DNA of 64,000 nucleotides. Origin: Pedobacter hartonius (GTDB lineage: Bacteria; Bacteroidota; Bacteroidia; Sphingobacteriales; Sphingobacteriaceae). The translations under genes were made by a program, and so were the position numbers. The DNA lies in NCBI RefSeq assembly GCF_900107535.1, contig NZ_FNRA01000006.1, forward strand, positions 210,118 through 274,117. Reading direction: 5' to 3'. Below, one piece after another: positions 53,773 to 63,160 of the stretch. How positions within the stretch are numbered: position 1 is the stretch's first letter; each line of letters begins with the position of its first letter. The notes under the pieces were generated by a model. That model saw only the letters and a program-made list of their open reading frames with translations. It was not told the origin of the DNA and searched no databases.

Positions 53773-55278
53773 TTAATTAACATCCCAGAAGATCCTGGTG
53801 GTAAACTGACTAATCGTACCCTGTGCAAGTACATTGTCCGGGTTATAGTTGTATTCGCTTTGCGGATAAAGCAAACGAACGGGCACTTTACGTGTAGAAG
53901 CTGCGGGGTTATTGGAGATCGGGATATCCGACGGGATATTTAACCTTCGGTAATCTGCCCATGATTCCATATCGTTGATGCCGTTCATTGCGGCCCATTT
54001 CTGGGTCATGATCAATGTTAGTTTGTCAGGAGCAAGGTCCCAGTTGCTCAGGCTGTTCGCGGCCAGGTATGTTGCTGCACTTCCGGCAGCCAGATAGGTA
54101 AAGGACTGTTGTACGGCAGATTCATATAAACTGCGGGCATTGGCAGCCAGATAACTGCGATGCGCGGTTTCGGCCTGCAGGAAAAGGCTTTCAAAGTCTG
54201 TCAGGAGCGGCTGTGCCATGTCGGCGCTTTTTAACAGGCCGGTACCAATGGCCGACTTAAACTGGGGGTTATCATCTGAACTTGCCGTAGGGCCGAAAGT
54301 ACTGCCGGAATAAGTAGTTCCGTTGCCGTCATTAATGGTCGTGTACAACTTTGGCATGCGCGGGTCATTATTGCTCTGGTAAAAGTTAAGCCCATAAGTA
54401 CTGGCAATGTAATAACGGTGACCATCCGTTGGGGCCGTCTTCCCTACAGGTGAATACCCGAAGTTTGACCAGAAAGGGTTCTGTTTCTTTGCCGAGTTCG
54501 TATATCCCGGATTTACAGAGCCGCCTTCCCCCACACCGATGAAGCCCAATCCGTTGGCGTTGATCCTGGCCATCTCTGTCTGGATATAGGCTGTTCTTCC
54601 GGGAATTTCAGACTGGCGTAACAGTATACGCAGCTTTAAGGTATTGGCAAACCTGCCCCATTTCTCTGCATTTCCAGCGTACATGATGTCATAGGCTGCA
54701 TCAGCTGAGGCTACCTTTCCTGCATTGCTCTTAAACAAATTTGCAGCAGTATCCAGTTGTTTTGCAAGATCTTCGTAAATATCCTGGTCCTTATCATATT
54801 TAGGCCTGATAGATTCTGTGGACCTCAGTGCGTCGCTGTAAGGTATATTCCCAAAGATGTCTACGAGATTTTGATAATCATACGCCTTCATGGTTTTCGC
54901 TACTGCGGTATAAAACTGGTTGCCGGTCTCTCTGGATTTTTTTTCCACGTAATCATAATCTTTAAGATTATGGTACAGGCTGTCCCAGGTAGTAACTGCT
55001 GGGCCATAGTTGGTGGTAAACTGGTAACTGCGCTCTTCGGCAAAAGCAGATACTGCACCACTATAGTTCCAGTAACCTATCCATGTAGAGGCAAACTGAT
55101 AAAAGTTAGTAGAGCCTGTAGTATATTTTGCGGTAAAGTTCAGGGCATTGGTTAATACCAGTCCCGGAACTACGTCAACCGGTTTATTGGGATTGGTATT
55201 GATATCGAGATAGTCTTTCGTGCATGATGCAAAAATGACAGCCACTGTGATATAAAGTAACTTTAATTTATTGTTCAT
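53773..55278 (-). CDS. SusD/RagB-family glycan-binding lipoprotein (PUL 2)
   Basis: A 501-residue SusD-like lipoprotein of the second subgroup (SusD-like_2). Lipobox 'VIFASC' gives Cys19; the mature start 'TKDYLDINTNPNKPVDVVPG' is characteristic, as is the repeat-rich helical body ('FQSAIGTGLLKSADMAQPL'-type region near residue 350). The C-terminus has 'RKVPVRLLYPQSEYNYN'. It pairs with the SusC 15 bp upstream and is distinct in sequence from the PUL 1 SusD. Confidence 0.92.
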   Translation of the reverse strand: MNNKLKLLYITVAVIFASCTKDYLDINTNPNKPVDVVPGLVLTNALNFTAKYTTGSTNFYQFASTWIGYWNYSGAVSAFAEERSYQFTTNYGPAVTTWDSLYHNLKDYDYVEKKSRETGNQFYTAVAKTMKAYDYQNLVDIFGNIPYSDALRSTESIRPKYDKDQDIYEDLAKQLDTAANLFKSNAGKVASADAAYDIMYAGNAEKWGRFANTLKLRILLRQSEIPGRTAYIQTEMARINANGLGFIGVGEGGSVNPGYTNSAKKQNPFWSNFGYSPVGKTAPTDGHRYYIASTYGLNFYQSNNDPRMPKLYTTINDGNGTTYSGSTFGPTASSDDNPQFKSAIGTGLLKSADMAQPLLTDFESLFLQAETAHRSYLAANARSLYESAVQQSFTYLAAGSAATYLAANSLSNWDLAPDKLTLIMTQKWAAMNGINDMESWADYRRLNIPSDIPISNNPAASTRKVPVRLLYPQSEYNYNPDNVLAQGTISQFTTRIFWDVN

Positions 55279-55293
55279 CTTGTTATCGGTTAA

Positions 55294-58200
55294 TTATAAG
55301 GTGATGGTAGCGGTAAAACCATAAATACGTGTCGGTGGGGTTTGATTCAGATTGCTTGAACCCTGTGAATTGTCGACCGTTGAACCCAAAGGGTTACTGG
55401 CATTCGCATTGAATTCAGGATCGGTATACACATTGCTCTTTGGCCTGAACATAAAGAGGTTACGTCCTACCAGAGCAAGGTTTGCCCTTTTGATAAACCT
55501 GGTACGCTGCAGCAGCTTTGCAGGTATTTCATAACCAAGTGAAAGTTCGCGGACTTTCCAGAAGGCTCCGCTGGTCACATAATTCTGCATCACACCATAA
55601 CGTGTTGTTGAGCCTGCCCAATAGTCTATTCCCCCTGTTCTTGTAGTGATATTGGTATTCGGGACGTATACACCCGGAGAAGTTTCATAAACCGAGTTGG
55701 GATACACGAAACGCTCGCGGCCATTCGTTGCCGAGCCGTAACTGATTCCGGAGAAATCCATTGTACTTCCGGCACCGCTGTAGATCACACTTCCGCTGCG
55801 GTATTCTGCAGTACCTGCCAGCGTGAAATTATGATAATTTACACTGGTACTGATCCCCAGGATGTTCTTTGGGGTAGTTTGTCCGAAAAGGATATTTGTA
55901 GGGCTCAGTTTCGGGAAACCCGTTGCCGGGTCTATGATCGTCCTGCCCTGCGGATCGGACTGAAAACCGTTTCCCATTAATGCAGGGTAAGGCTGTCCCT
56001 GTACAATATAGTTGTTGTTTCCAATGCTCAGGTTAGGTAAGCCCTGGTATAGCGAAATCGCCTTGTTATTATTATAAGAGTAGTTCACACCAATGTTCCA
56101 TGTGATGCCCTGACCATTTGTACTGAGGATAGGAGAGCCTTTCAGGCCCACTTCAACACCATGATTTTTACCTTCACCGGTATTGATGATGGCATTTGTA
56201 AAACCTGTTGCACTGGAGATATTGATCCCTTTGATCACCTCCTGGTCTTTGGTAGTTTCCCAATAGCCAGAAGATTCCAGCATAATGCGGTTATGAAAGA
56301 ATCCCAACTCCAGTCCGATCTCGGTAGAAGTGGTCTGCTCAGGCTTAAGGTTCGGGTCATATACCACCTTACCTGAACTGTAACCGGCAGTGCTGTTATA
56401 AGGGAAACCCTGGCCTACATCAAAGGTAGATTGTAAAGAGTACGGGTCAAACTGCACGGCATAAACTTTAGCTATACCTCCACGGATTTTTCCATAGGAT
56501 AGGATATTGCTCTTAAGTGCTTTAAAGGCATCTGTGAAAATGAATGACAGGTCTGCAGATGGATAGAAGAAGGAACGGTTTTCAGATGATAGCCTGGAAT
56601 CCCAGTCATTTCTGCCCGAAGCATGGAAGAACAGATAGTCCTTGTAACCTATGGTCAGGTCTCCGAATGCACCAATCCTTCTGTTTTTCGTATTGGCTTC
56701 TGCCACATTTGCATCTCCGGAGCGGTATCCGATATTGTAAAAATCAGGTACTACCAGAAAGTCTGTTCCTGCAGATAAGGTACGGGTAGACTGCTGGATC
56801 ACCTGTGCACCGGCAATCAGTGTTCCGCTGAAGTTGCTGATTTTCTTTTTCACTGTTGCCAGGAAGTTTCCTTCTGTACGGCTGTTGAAGTAAGAATAAT
56901 CAGATTCTTTACCCGGGTAGCTCTGCGGATTGGCAATAGCTTTACCACTGTCATGTGCAAAATCAGAATATGTTCTTGCAGCGGTTGTATTTTTGCCGTT
57001 CCTGGTAAAAGTGGTAATACCTCCTCTTGCGGCAAGGTTTAGCCAGGGCGTAGCGTCATAGGAAACAGCCAGATTGCCGAGGAAGTCATCTCTGCGTTCC
57101 GTATTGCGTTGTTGCTGTAATGCGTAATAGGGATTTAAGCCATAATCATTATAGTAGTTATCTAAATTGCCGTATATAGAGTTGACATCTTTATACTGCG
57201 TCAGAGGGATGTTTGCCGGTGTATTGATAATGACGTCGTATACCTGCGCATTTGACTTGTCTACATTTTTCTGGGTGTAATTCAGGTTATAATCTACTTT
57301 CAGGTTCTTAAAGGTTCTGGATCCGTTGAATCTGGCTGCGGTACGGTTTGACTTGTCTCCCGGTACATAACCTTTGCTGTTTAAGCGCTGAATATTGATA
57401 TAGGTAGAACTTTTATCATTACCTGTACTGAGACTGAGGTCATTCTGCTCATCGATACCTGTGTCAAAGAATTTGTTTTTTTGATCTGATGCATTTGAAT
57501 AGGGAACAGTCTGAATGGAACCATCAGGCAGCGGCCTGCCGATGGGGCGCATAGATCCATCAAAGCGGTCACCGAAATTCTGGTTTTCGTAAGGTGTATA
57601 CAGCGGATTTCCAAAGATATCCTGACCTGAGCCCCCGCCAAACTGCGTCTGCAACTTTGGGAAGTAGGAAAGCTGGTTCAACTGGGTGGTGTTGGTATAC
57701 GTAATTTCCATCGCATCTTTAGCGCCATGTTTAGTCGTCACGATCATTACCCCGTTTGACGCTTCAGAACCGTAGAGGGCGGCAGCATTTGCACCTTTCA
57801 GTACGTTTACGTTTTCCACATCATTGGGGTTGATCGAGTTCAGGTAACTTAGCGGCACAACGATCCCATCGAGTACCAGTAAAGCCTGGTTATTTCCCTG
57901 GAAGGACCTGTTTCCGCGGAGTATCACCTTTACCTGGTCTCCTGCATCAATCTGGTTATTGGTCTGGATGATCTGAAGGCCTGCAACCTTTCCGGATAAA
58001 CCGGCTGCGAGGTTAGTGGGCCTGCTTTGGGTAAGGTCCTTGGCATTCACCTGCTGTGTGGAATAACCAAGTTCTTTTGACGAACGTTTGATACCCAGCG
58101 CTGTAACCACAACTTCACCCAGCTGCTGTGAGTCTTCCGTCAGGATCACATTGAGGGTAGATTTTCCGGCAACAGGTACATCTTTAGAGGTATATCCGAT

Positions 58201-58758
58201 AAAAGCGAATGACAGAACTGCGTTTGCATCAGAAACTTTCAGCGTGTACTTTCCTGCCGCGTCTGTATTGGTGCCCTGTTTTGTTCCCTTGATAAATACA
58301 CTTACTCCGGGCAGTGCATCGCCGGTATTGCTGGTTACTGTACCCGAAACTGTGATCTGCTGTTCCTGCTCATCAGATTTTCCCTGCTGAAGGGGCAATG
58401 GATCCAATACGATATCTCCGTTGACAACTTCAAAATGAATGTTATGACGGGTTAATATGTCATTGAGGACTTTCCCGAGGCTTTGTTTATCGGCATCAAC
58501 AGTAATCAGCTGGTTGGCATCTATAAAATCGCTGCTGTACACAAACTTCACCTGGGTAAGTGCCGATACCTTTTTCAGTACAGACTCCAGGCTGCTGTTT
58601 TTGACCGAGATCTTTATGGGTTTGTCAAGTACAGCATTCTGTGCAGCACTGTCTCCGGCATATGAAACACCGGAAATTACAAGCGCAATTGCTAACTGAC
58701 TTAGTGTGACTTTCATAATTTTAAATAAGCCAATACGGTCTTGTAAAATTAAATTCAT
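55294..58758 (-). CDS. SusC/RagA-family TonB-dependent receptor with STN domain (PUL 2)
   Basis: A 1154-residue outer-membrane transporter. A long N-terminal leader with Met1 and Met15 as possible starts precedes a signal sequence ('LSQLAIALVISGVSYAG'). Next is an STN (secretin/TonB short N-terminal) domain at ~45-110, a carboxypeptidase-regulatory-like domain ~130-215, the plug from 'VVVTALGIKRSSKELGY', and the barrel ending '…RIYGFTATITL'. The STN domain is the part that contacts FecR, consistent with the FecR gene upstream: substrate binding outside triggers sigma release inside. It is larger than the PUL 1 SusC by this extra domain. Confidence 0.93.
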   Translation of the reverse strand: MNLILQDRIGLFKIMKVTLSQLAIALVISGVSYAGDSAAQNAVLDKPIKISVKNSSLESVLKKVSALTQVKFVYSSDFIDANQLITVDADKQSLGKVLNDILTRHNIHFEVVNGDIVLDPLPLQQGKSDEQEQQITVSGTVTSNTGDALPGVSVFIKGTKQGTNTDAAGKYTLKVSDANAVLSFAFIGYTSKDVPVAGKSTLNVILTEDSQQLGEVVVTALGIKRSSKELGYSTQQVNAKDLTQSRPTNLAAGLSGKVAGLQIIQTNNQIDAGDQVKVILRGNRSFQGNNQALLVLDGIVVPLSYLNSINPNDVENVNVLKGANAAALYGSEASNGVMIVTTKHGAKDAMEITYTNTTQLNQLSYFPKLQTQFGGGSGQDIFGNPLYTPYENQNFGDRFDGSMRPIGRPLPDGSIQTVPYSNASDQKNKFFDTGIDEQNDLSLSTGNDKSSTYINIQRLNSKGYVPGDKSNRTAARFNGSRTFKNLKVDYNLNYTQKNVDKSNAQVYDVIINTPANIPLTQYKDVNSIYGNLDNYYNDYGLNPYYALQQQRNTERRDDFLGNLAVSYDATPWLNLAARGGITTFTRNGKNTTAARTYSDFAHDSGKAIANPQSYPGKESDYSYFNSRTEGNFLATVKKKISNFSGTLIAGAQVIQQSTRTLSAGTDFLVVPDFYNIGYRSGDANVAEANTKNRRIGAFGDLTIGYKDYLFFHASGRNDWDSRLSSENRSFFYPSADLSFIFTDAFKALKSNILSYGKIRGGIAKVYAVQFDPYSLQSTFDVGQGFPYNSTAGYSSGKVVYDPNLKPEQTTSTEIGLELGFFHNRIMLESSGYWETTKDQEVIKGINISSATGFTNAIINTGEGKNHGVEVGLKGSPILSTNGQGITWNIGVNYSYNNNKAISLYQGLPNLSIGNNNYIVQGQPYPALMGNGFQSDPQGRTIIDPATGFPKLSPTNILFGQTTPKNILGISTSVNYHNFTLAGTAEYRSGSVIYSGAGSTMDFSGISYGSATNGRERFVYPNSVYETSPGVYVPNTNITTRTGGIDYWAGSTTRYGVMQNYVTSGAFWKVRELSLGYEIPAKLLQRTRFIKRANLALVGRNLFMFRPKSNVYTDPEFNANASNPLGSTVDNSQGSSNLNQTPPTRIYGFTATITL

Positions 58759-58847
58759 AAATTAGATTGTTTCTTTTGAAATAATGAGACAAATAAATTC
58801 CCTTTAGAACGGTTATTCCGTCTATTACCAGGGGGTTAATTCTTTGA

Positions 58848-58883
58848 AGACAGGAGTGGTGCGAACACTTCTGTCTCTTTTTT
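58848..58883. terminator. Hairpin between fecR and susC of PUL 2
   Basis: AGACAGGAGTG (58848-58858), 7-nt loop, CACTTCTGTCT (58866-58876), then CTTTTTT. The stem and T-run fit the plus strand, where no gene needs it; on the minus strand the stem keeps 10 of 11 pairs but lacks a T-run. It may partly end the sigma-fecR transcript. The rest of the 189-bp gap should hold the susC promoter. Confidence 0.35.
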
Positions 58884-58947
58884 CCAATGAACTGGGGCTT
58901 TTATTTTGGCATAGAGTTGATAGGTTATTTGTTGATATAGGTTTTAG

Positions 58948-59904
58948 TTATTTAGTGGTTCTTAATGTAATTGTATCTTTTTCCTTGCTGTAAGTGCTAT
59001 GCATGGATTTACAGATCAGCAGCAGGATATCCGCAAGGTTCTTATCTGTAAAATCTGCCGTCAATTTGTTTTCCTGCAGCTCATTGCCTTCAATGTCCAG
59101 CTTAACGCGGTAGAATCCGGCCAGTTCAGCTGCGATAACTTTTAACGGCGTGTTTTCAAATGAAAGGCTTGATTTACGCCAGATGACCACATCAGAAGTT
59201 TCCGGTATCGGGGATTTGATGAGTCGGTGATCTGCTGCTTTATAAATCACTTCCTGTTGTGGCAATAAAAATATTTCTTTTTTACGGCGATCTTTTGACA
59301 GTTCAGCTCCTGCGTTTGCTGAGGGAACAGTAACAGATACTTTTCCGCTAAGCACAGATACCTGGGTGTTGTTTTCTCCCGGGACAGAGCGGATGCGGAA
59401 ACTGGTGCCCCATACTTTAGTAACCACCCGGCCACTGGTAATCACAAAGGGATGCGCATGATCTTTTGTGACTTCAAAAAAAGCTTCTCCCTGCATCTTT
59501 ACTTTCCGCAGTTTACCAAATTTCTGGGGATAACTTAAGCTGGCATTCGGATTTAGCCACACTGTGGTCCCGTCAGGTAATACCTCTTTCCGGATACTCT
59601 TTTCAGTATTGCTGATCTTTACCATCCGGGGCACGCTGTTACTGCGCTGCTGAAATAATATATATCCAAAGAATGCCATCATCAGCGCTATTGCTGCGGC
59701 AATTGGCCAGCGTAACGGAATCACCTTTCCTGTTCTTTCTTCTTTTTTCTCCTGCTGAACGGCAATATCTGCATCCATTGCCTCCCTGATGTACTGATCA
59801 AGTTTGCCCTGCTTCATCAGGTGTATAAAAATCTCCAGTTCTTCGTTTGTTGATTTTTTATCAAGATATCTTTTAACCAGATTTTTCAGGTAGTCATGTT
59901 GCAT
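58948..59904 (-). CDS. FecR-family anti-sigma factor
   Basis: A 318-residue single-pass membrane protein. The N-terminal ~80 residues are cytoplasmic (sigma-binding), a transmembrane helix lies at about 68-86 ('WPIAAAIALMMAFFGYILFQ'), and the periplasmic FecR domain follows ('RKEVLPDGTTVWLNPNASLSYP', 'GEAFFEVTKDHAHPFVI'). The C-terminal domain ('LSFENTPLKVIAAELAGFY') is the STN-contacting part. It should hold the ECF sigma factor inactive until the STN-type SusC signals. It lies 91 bp after the sigma gene. Confidence 0.93.
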   Translation of the reverse strand: MQHDYLKNLVKRYLDKKSTNEELEIFIHLMKQGKLDQYIREAMDADIAVQQEKKEERTGKVIPLRWPIAAAIALMMAFFGYILFQQRSNSVPRMVKISNTEKSIRKEVLPDGTTVWLNPNASLSYPQKFGKLRKVKMQGEAFFEVTKDHAHPFVITSGRVVTKVWGTSFRIRSVPGENNTQVSVLSGKVSVTVPSANAGAELSKDRRKKEIFLLPQQEVIYKAADHRLIKSPIPETSDVVIWRKSSLSFENTPLKVIAAELAGFYRVKLDIEGNELQENKLTADFTDKNLADILLLICKSMHSTYSKEKDTITLRTTK

Positions 59905-59995
59905 AATTGTTCTTCTATTATTAAAGACAATAAAAATGAGGGGTAGGGTAGCTGAAATTGAAAAAAAATTGAGTTTAGGGTCTGGCTAAATTGTT

Positions 59996-60598
59996 TTACC
60001 CCCTGTAGCTGTATAAAAGTGCAATTATAATGCTTAAGGAAATTCCAAATTCCTTTTGAATGGATGAACCCAGGACTTTCATGGAATGAACCATATGATT
60101 TTTTACTGCATTTCTTGAAATGTTGAGGGATCTGGCCACTTCATCATATGTTTTTTCTTCCTCACGGCAGAGTTTAAAGATTTCTCTTGACCGGGGAGGA
60201 AGTCCGTCGAGCATCTTTCTCAAAAAGAGGGCATAATCTTTATGAAGAATGTCTTCTTCTGTGGCGTTCCGGAGTTTTACAAAGCCGGAGATGACTTCGC
60301 CGATAGCTGCTTCTGAGCGAAAGACAATTTTTAAGTTATTTAAGGTGTGGTTACGGGCAGTGGTAAAGAGATAGGCTTTGAAGGATTTAACCCCGGCAAG
60401 GCTTAACCTGCTTTCCCATATTTTCATGAAAACCTCCTGAGTGAGGTCTTCTGCCATAGGCACGGAATTTACGTACCTGATAATGAAATTATAGACCATG
60501 CGGTTATAGATCTCGTAGATTCCTACAAAGCCATTTTGGTCTCCTGCGATGACTTGCTGCAGAAGTGCTTTTTCACTATTATCCCGATTGACTGACAA
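59996..60598 (-). CDS. ECF RNA polymerase sigma factor (Bacteroidota SusC/FecR-linked type)
   Basis: A 200-residue sigma-70 family factor. Region 2 is visible in 'YVNSVPMAEDLTQEVFMKIW' and region 4 in 'EVARSLNISRNAVKNHMVHS'. There is no ATG near the natural N-terminus; TTG at 60598 is the start, with GGAG 5 bp ahead as a rare good Shine-Dalgarno in this phylum. It is the first gene of PUL 2 and should direct transcription of the susC operon, and possibly its own. The C-terminus is hydrophobic ('LSIIIALLYSY'). Confidence 0.92.
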   Translation of the reverse strand: MSVNRDNSEKALLQQVIAGDQNGFVGIYEIYNRMVYNFIIRYVNSVPMAEDLTQEVFMKIWESRLSLAGVKSFKAYLFTTARNHTLNNLKIVFRSEAAIGEVISGFVKLRNATEEDILHKDYALFLRKMLDGLPPRSREIFKLCREEEKTYDEVARSLNISRNAVKNHMVHSMKVLGSSIQKEFGISLSIIIALLYSYRG

Positions 60599-60638
60599 GT
60601 TGCTCCGTTAAGAAAAGAAATAGTTAGTTGTTTCAAAT

Positions 60639-60646
60639 CAAAACTA
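60639..60646 (-). promoter_or_regulatory. Candidate -7 element for the ECF sigma gene
   Basis: TAGTTTTG on the minus strand matches TAnnTTTG exactly, 40 bp before the TTG start. No -33 TTTG at proper distance. Confidence 0.35.
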
Positions 60647-60707
60647 ATGAAAAATAAGGCAAGGTTAAAATCTAATCACCAATATCTTATTTCCGACCTG
60701 CAGATGC

Positions 60708-61646
60708 TTACTTAAAAGAAAAATTTACCGGCTGGGGAACTTTAACATAATATCCCGTCCCATCATACGGTCTTCTGCGCGGGTGGGCCAAACAGGCGTC
60801 CGAACAGCATCCTTCTAATTTTGTTCCGCATTCGTCACACTGAGTGATATGCTCATTGCATTCCGGATTAGCACAGTTGATCATTTTCGCGGTAGTGGCG
60901 CCGCAATTGTAGCAGGTGGAAACCACACTCGGATTAACTGTATTCACGTCTACGGCAATCCTGTTATCGAATACATAACATTTGCCCTCGAAGTCTTCGC
61001 CTCCTGCTTCCTTGCCATATTTGATGATTCCTCCATGGAGCTGATAAACATCGTTGAAGCCGTGATGCAGCAAAAGGGCCGAAGCCTTTTCACATTTTAT
61101 ACCGCCTGTGCAGTAGGTCAGTACTTTTTTATCCTTGTATTGTTCCAGTTCAGCTATCTTTTCCGGGAAATCCCTGAAGTTTTCAATATCCAGGGTAACT
61201 GCATTCCTGAACCTGCCAAGGCTGTGTTCGTAGTTGGAGCGTACATCAAGGATGACCACATCGTCCCGGTCTATCATTTCTTTGAATTCTGCCGGTTCAA
61301 GGTGTTTACCCGTCCTTTCATTGGGATTGATGATACTGGTATCCCTCAAACCCGAATGTACGATCTCAGATTTGTAGCGGCAGTGCATTTTGATGAACGT
61401 AGGTTCTTCCACATCATCTATCTTGAATTCAGTTTTTGCAAAACGTGCGTCCGCATGTATCGCCTCCATATAGGCAGCACAGGCTTCTCTGGTACCTGAA
61501 ACCGTACCGTTTAAACCTTCTTCGGCTACGATGATCCGGCCAACAAGATTTAAGGATTTACAAAATTTAAGATGATCGGCAGCAAATTGTTCTGCCCCCG
61601 CTATCGGACTATAACAATAGTAAAGTAGTGTCTGGAATTTTTTCAT
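60708..61646 (-). CDS. trhO: Rhodanese-related tRNA uridine34 hydroxylase
   Basis: A 312-residue protein of the YceA/TrhO family, which oxidises tRNA U34 to 5-hydroxyuridine using prephenate-independent oxygen chemistry. The N-terminal UPF0176 domain is followed by a rhodanese domain with active-site Cys in 'TYCTGGIKCEKASALLL'. The C-terminus has a Cys-rich tail with CxxC pairs ('CYNCGA', 'CDECGT'), probably a zinc site, present in many homologs. Length is normal. It has its own promoter. Confidence 0.9.
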   Translation of the reverse strand: MKKFQTLLYYCYSPIAGAEQFAADHLKFCKSLNLVGRIIVAEEGLNGTVSGTREACAAYMEAIHADARFAKTEFKIDDVEEPTFIKMHCRYKSEIVHSGLRDTSIINPNERTGKHLEPAEFKEMIDRDDVVILDVRSNYEHSLGRFRNAVTLDIENFRDFPEKIAELEQYKDKKVLTYCTGGIKCEKASALLLHHGFNDVYQLHGGIIKYGKEAGGEDFEGKCYVFDNRIAVDVNTVNPSVVSTCYNCGATTAKMINCANPECNEHITQCDECGTKLEGCCSDACLAHPRRRPYDGTGYYVKVPQPVNFSFK

Positions 61647-61682
61647 AATGATTAATACCGCTGCAAACGGCGTTTAATGCTG

Positions 61683-61715
61683 CAAATTTAAGAATTAAAT
61701 TTAATACCCCGCAAT
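61683..61715 (-). promoter_or_regulatory. trhO promoter (TTG-N21-TAAATTTG)
   Basis: On the minus strand ATTG (61712-61715) and TAAATTTG (61683-61690) are 21 bp apart. The -7 element ends 36 bp ahead of the trhO ATG. It overlaps the inverted repeat AAATTTAA-GAA-TTAAATTT (61684-61702), a possible operator. Confidence 0.5.
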
Positions 61716-61749
61716 TGGTTGTTCTTTTAACATTGATATGTGAATTTCG

Positions 61750-62796
61750 TCAGGCAGAGCGTTCTGTAATACCTTTTTTATGACTGAGATAGAACATGAG
61801 TAATACACCCATGCTCAATAGTATGCCTGTACACTGGTGTAATATAGCATAGATGCGGAAGGAGGGCGTTATACTATTTAACAGGGTAACCACGCCTAAA
61901 AATATCTGGATAAAGACGAGTGCTAAAACCGCATGGCGGAGCAATGCGGTAGCCCGGTGTGCTTTTAAAGAGGATGAGTTTTTGTATAACACTAAAACCA
62001 TGATGCCAATGCTGTATGCCAGCATCCTGTGGATGAATTGTACGGTAAGCAGGTGTGTACCGGCCGACCTAAGTGCTATAGTATATAATTCCGGAGGGAT
62101 GACAAAACCGTTCATGTCCGGCCAGGTTGGTGCTGCAAGCGCAGCTTTGGAACCTGCCATCAGTGCCCCGTAGAACAATTGTACCAGCAATAGCAGCAAT
62201 GTAAACCCTGCAATGTTTTTCAGCCGTTTGGTGTAATGAATGCTGAGTGGTGAAATACTGAGTTTAAATGCCATCCACAATGTATATGACAGCAGTAACA
62301 GGGCCATCATAAAATGTATGGCCAGCTTTAGCTCATTTACGGCAACCGCTGTATCATTGAGGCCGCTCTTTACCATGATCCAGCCTATGACGGCCTGAAG
62401 GGCGCCGAGCAGCAACAGGAGCATCAGCCTTAAAAACATTGACGGGCTGATCTTTTTTTTAAGGAGGAACACAATGAAAGGTATGATGAAGATCAGCCCG
62501 ATCAGCCGGGCCCAGTTCCTGTGGAGCCATTCCCAGAAAAAGATGAGCTGATAGTCTACCAGGCTGAAATGTGAATTCAGCTTTTTAAACTGCGCAATCT
62601 CCTTGTACTGGCTAAAACTATGTTCCCATTCTGCCGATGTGAGTGGAGGCAAGGCCCCTAATAGGGGTTGCCATTCGGTAATGGATAAACCCGAGCCTGT
62701 CAAACGGGTAATTCCTCCGAGGAGGATCTGTAGAAAGAGGCAGAAAGCGCCGCAGTATAACCAGGCAGCGATCTGCCGGTTGGCTTTATCCTTCAT
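61750..62796 (-). CDS. COX15/CtaA-family heme A synthase
   Basis: A 348-residue membrane protein with eight predicted helices. 'GGITRLTGSGLSITEWQPLLG' begins the first loop (the ITRLTGSGLS motif is diagnostic); the paired heme His residues appear in 'WLHRNWARLIG', 'ELKLAIHFMMA', 'QFIHRMLAY' and 'ILHQCTGILL'. It converts heme O to heme A for cytochrome aa3 oxidase. The gene overlaps the end of queD by 11 bp, so it is probably translated from the same mRNA. The C-terminus is slightly shorter than in proteobacterial enzymes. Confidence 0.9.
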   Translation of the reverse strand: MKDKANRQIAAWLYCGAFCLFLQILLGGITRLTGSGLSITEWQPLLGALPPLTSAEWEHSFSQYKEIAQFKKLNSHFSLVDYQLIFFWEWLHRNWARLIGLIFIIPFIVFLLKKKISPSMFLRLMLLLLLGALQAVIGWIMVKSGLNDTAVAVNELKLAIHFMMALLLLSYTLWMAFKLSISPLSIHYTKRLKNIAGFTLLLLLVQLFYGALMAGSKAALAAPTWPDMNGFVIPPELYTIALRSAGTHLLTVQFIHRMLAYSIGIMVLVLYKNSSSLKAHRATALLRHAVLALVFIQIFLGVVTLLNSITPSFRIYAILHQCTGILLSMGVLLMFYLSHKKGITERSA

Positions 62797-63139
62797 ATAT
62801 TACTCCTGAATCCGGGGTTTCATTTAATTCTATCCTGCAGAGATTGGGGATCTCTGCTTTTATTTTTTTCCAGAGCCATAAGCACAGGTTCTCGCTTGTG
62901 GGGTTTTCCAGTCCCTCAACGTTATTTAATACCTGATGATCCAGCAGCGCTATCCAGGGTTTAACGATGTCCTTCAGATCTGAAAAGTCCATTATCCAGC
63001 CTGTATATATACTGGGTTTCCCGGAAATAAATATTTTGAGTGTATAGGTGTGGCCATGCATACCTCCGCATTTATGGTCTGCAGGTACATTTGGCAAATA
63101 ATGTGCGGAATCGAAACGGAAAATCTTGTAAATGATCAT
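62786..63139 (-). CDS. queD: 6-carboxy-tetrahydropterin synthase (QueD/PTPS family)
   Basis: From ATG 63139 the protein has 117 residues; a TTG 7 codons upstream is less likely. Zinc ligands are the His in 'FDSAHYLP' and the pair in 'MHGHTY', and the catalytic Cys is in 'DHKCGGMHGH'. 'GWIMDFSDLK' and 'PTSENLCLWLW' complete the family pattern. It converts dihydroneopterin triphosphate to carboxy-tetrahydropterin in queuosine synthesis; QueC/E/F are not in the window. The gene overlaps the ctaA-type gene by 11 bp, an unexpected partner. Confidence 0.88.
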   Translation of the reverse strand: MIIYKIFRFDSAHYLPNVPADHKCGGMHGHTYTLKIFISGKPSIYTGWIMDFSDLKDIVKPWIALLDHQVLNNVEGLENPTSENLCLWLWKKIKAEIPNLCRIELNETPDSGVIYEG

Positions 63140-63160
63140 ATCATCAGAATTGGTCTGCAA

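Noticed and set aside
58848..58883. Plus-strand gene ending at the hairpin between fecR and susC
   Set aside because: No plus-strand coding frame with real features exists upstream; the T-run orientation is probably incidental.
60849..61499. 216-codon open frame antisense to trhO
   Set aside because: It lies wholly inside a well recognised gene on the other strand and its translation has no domain-like pattern; it is a by-product of codon bias.
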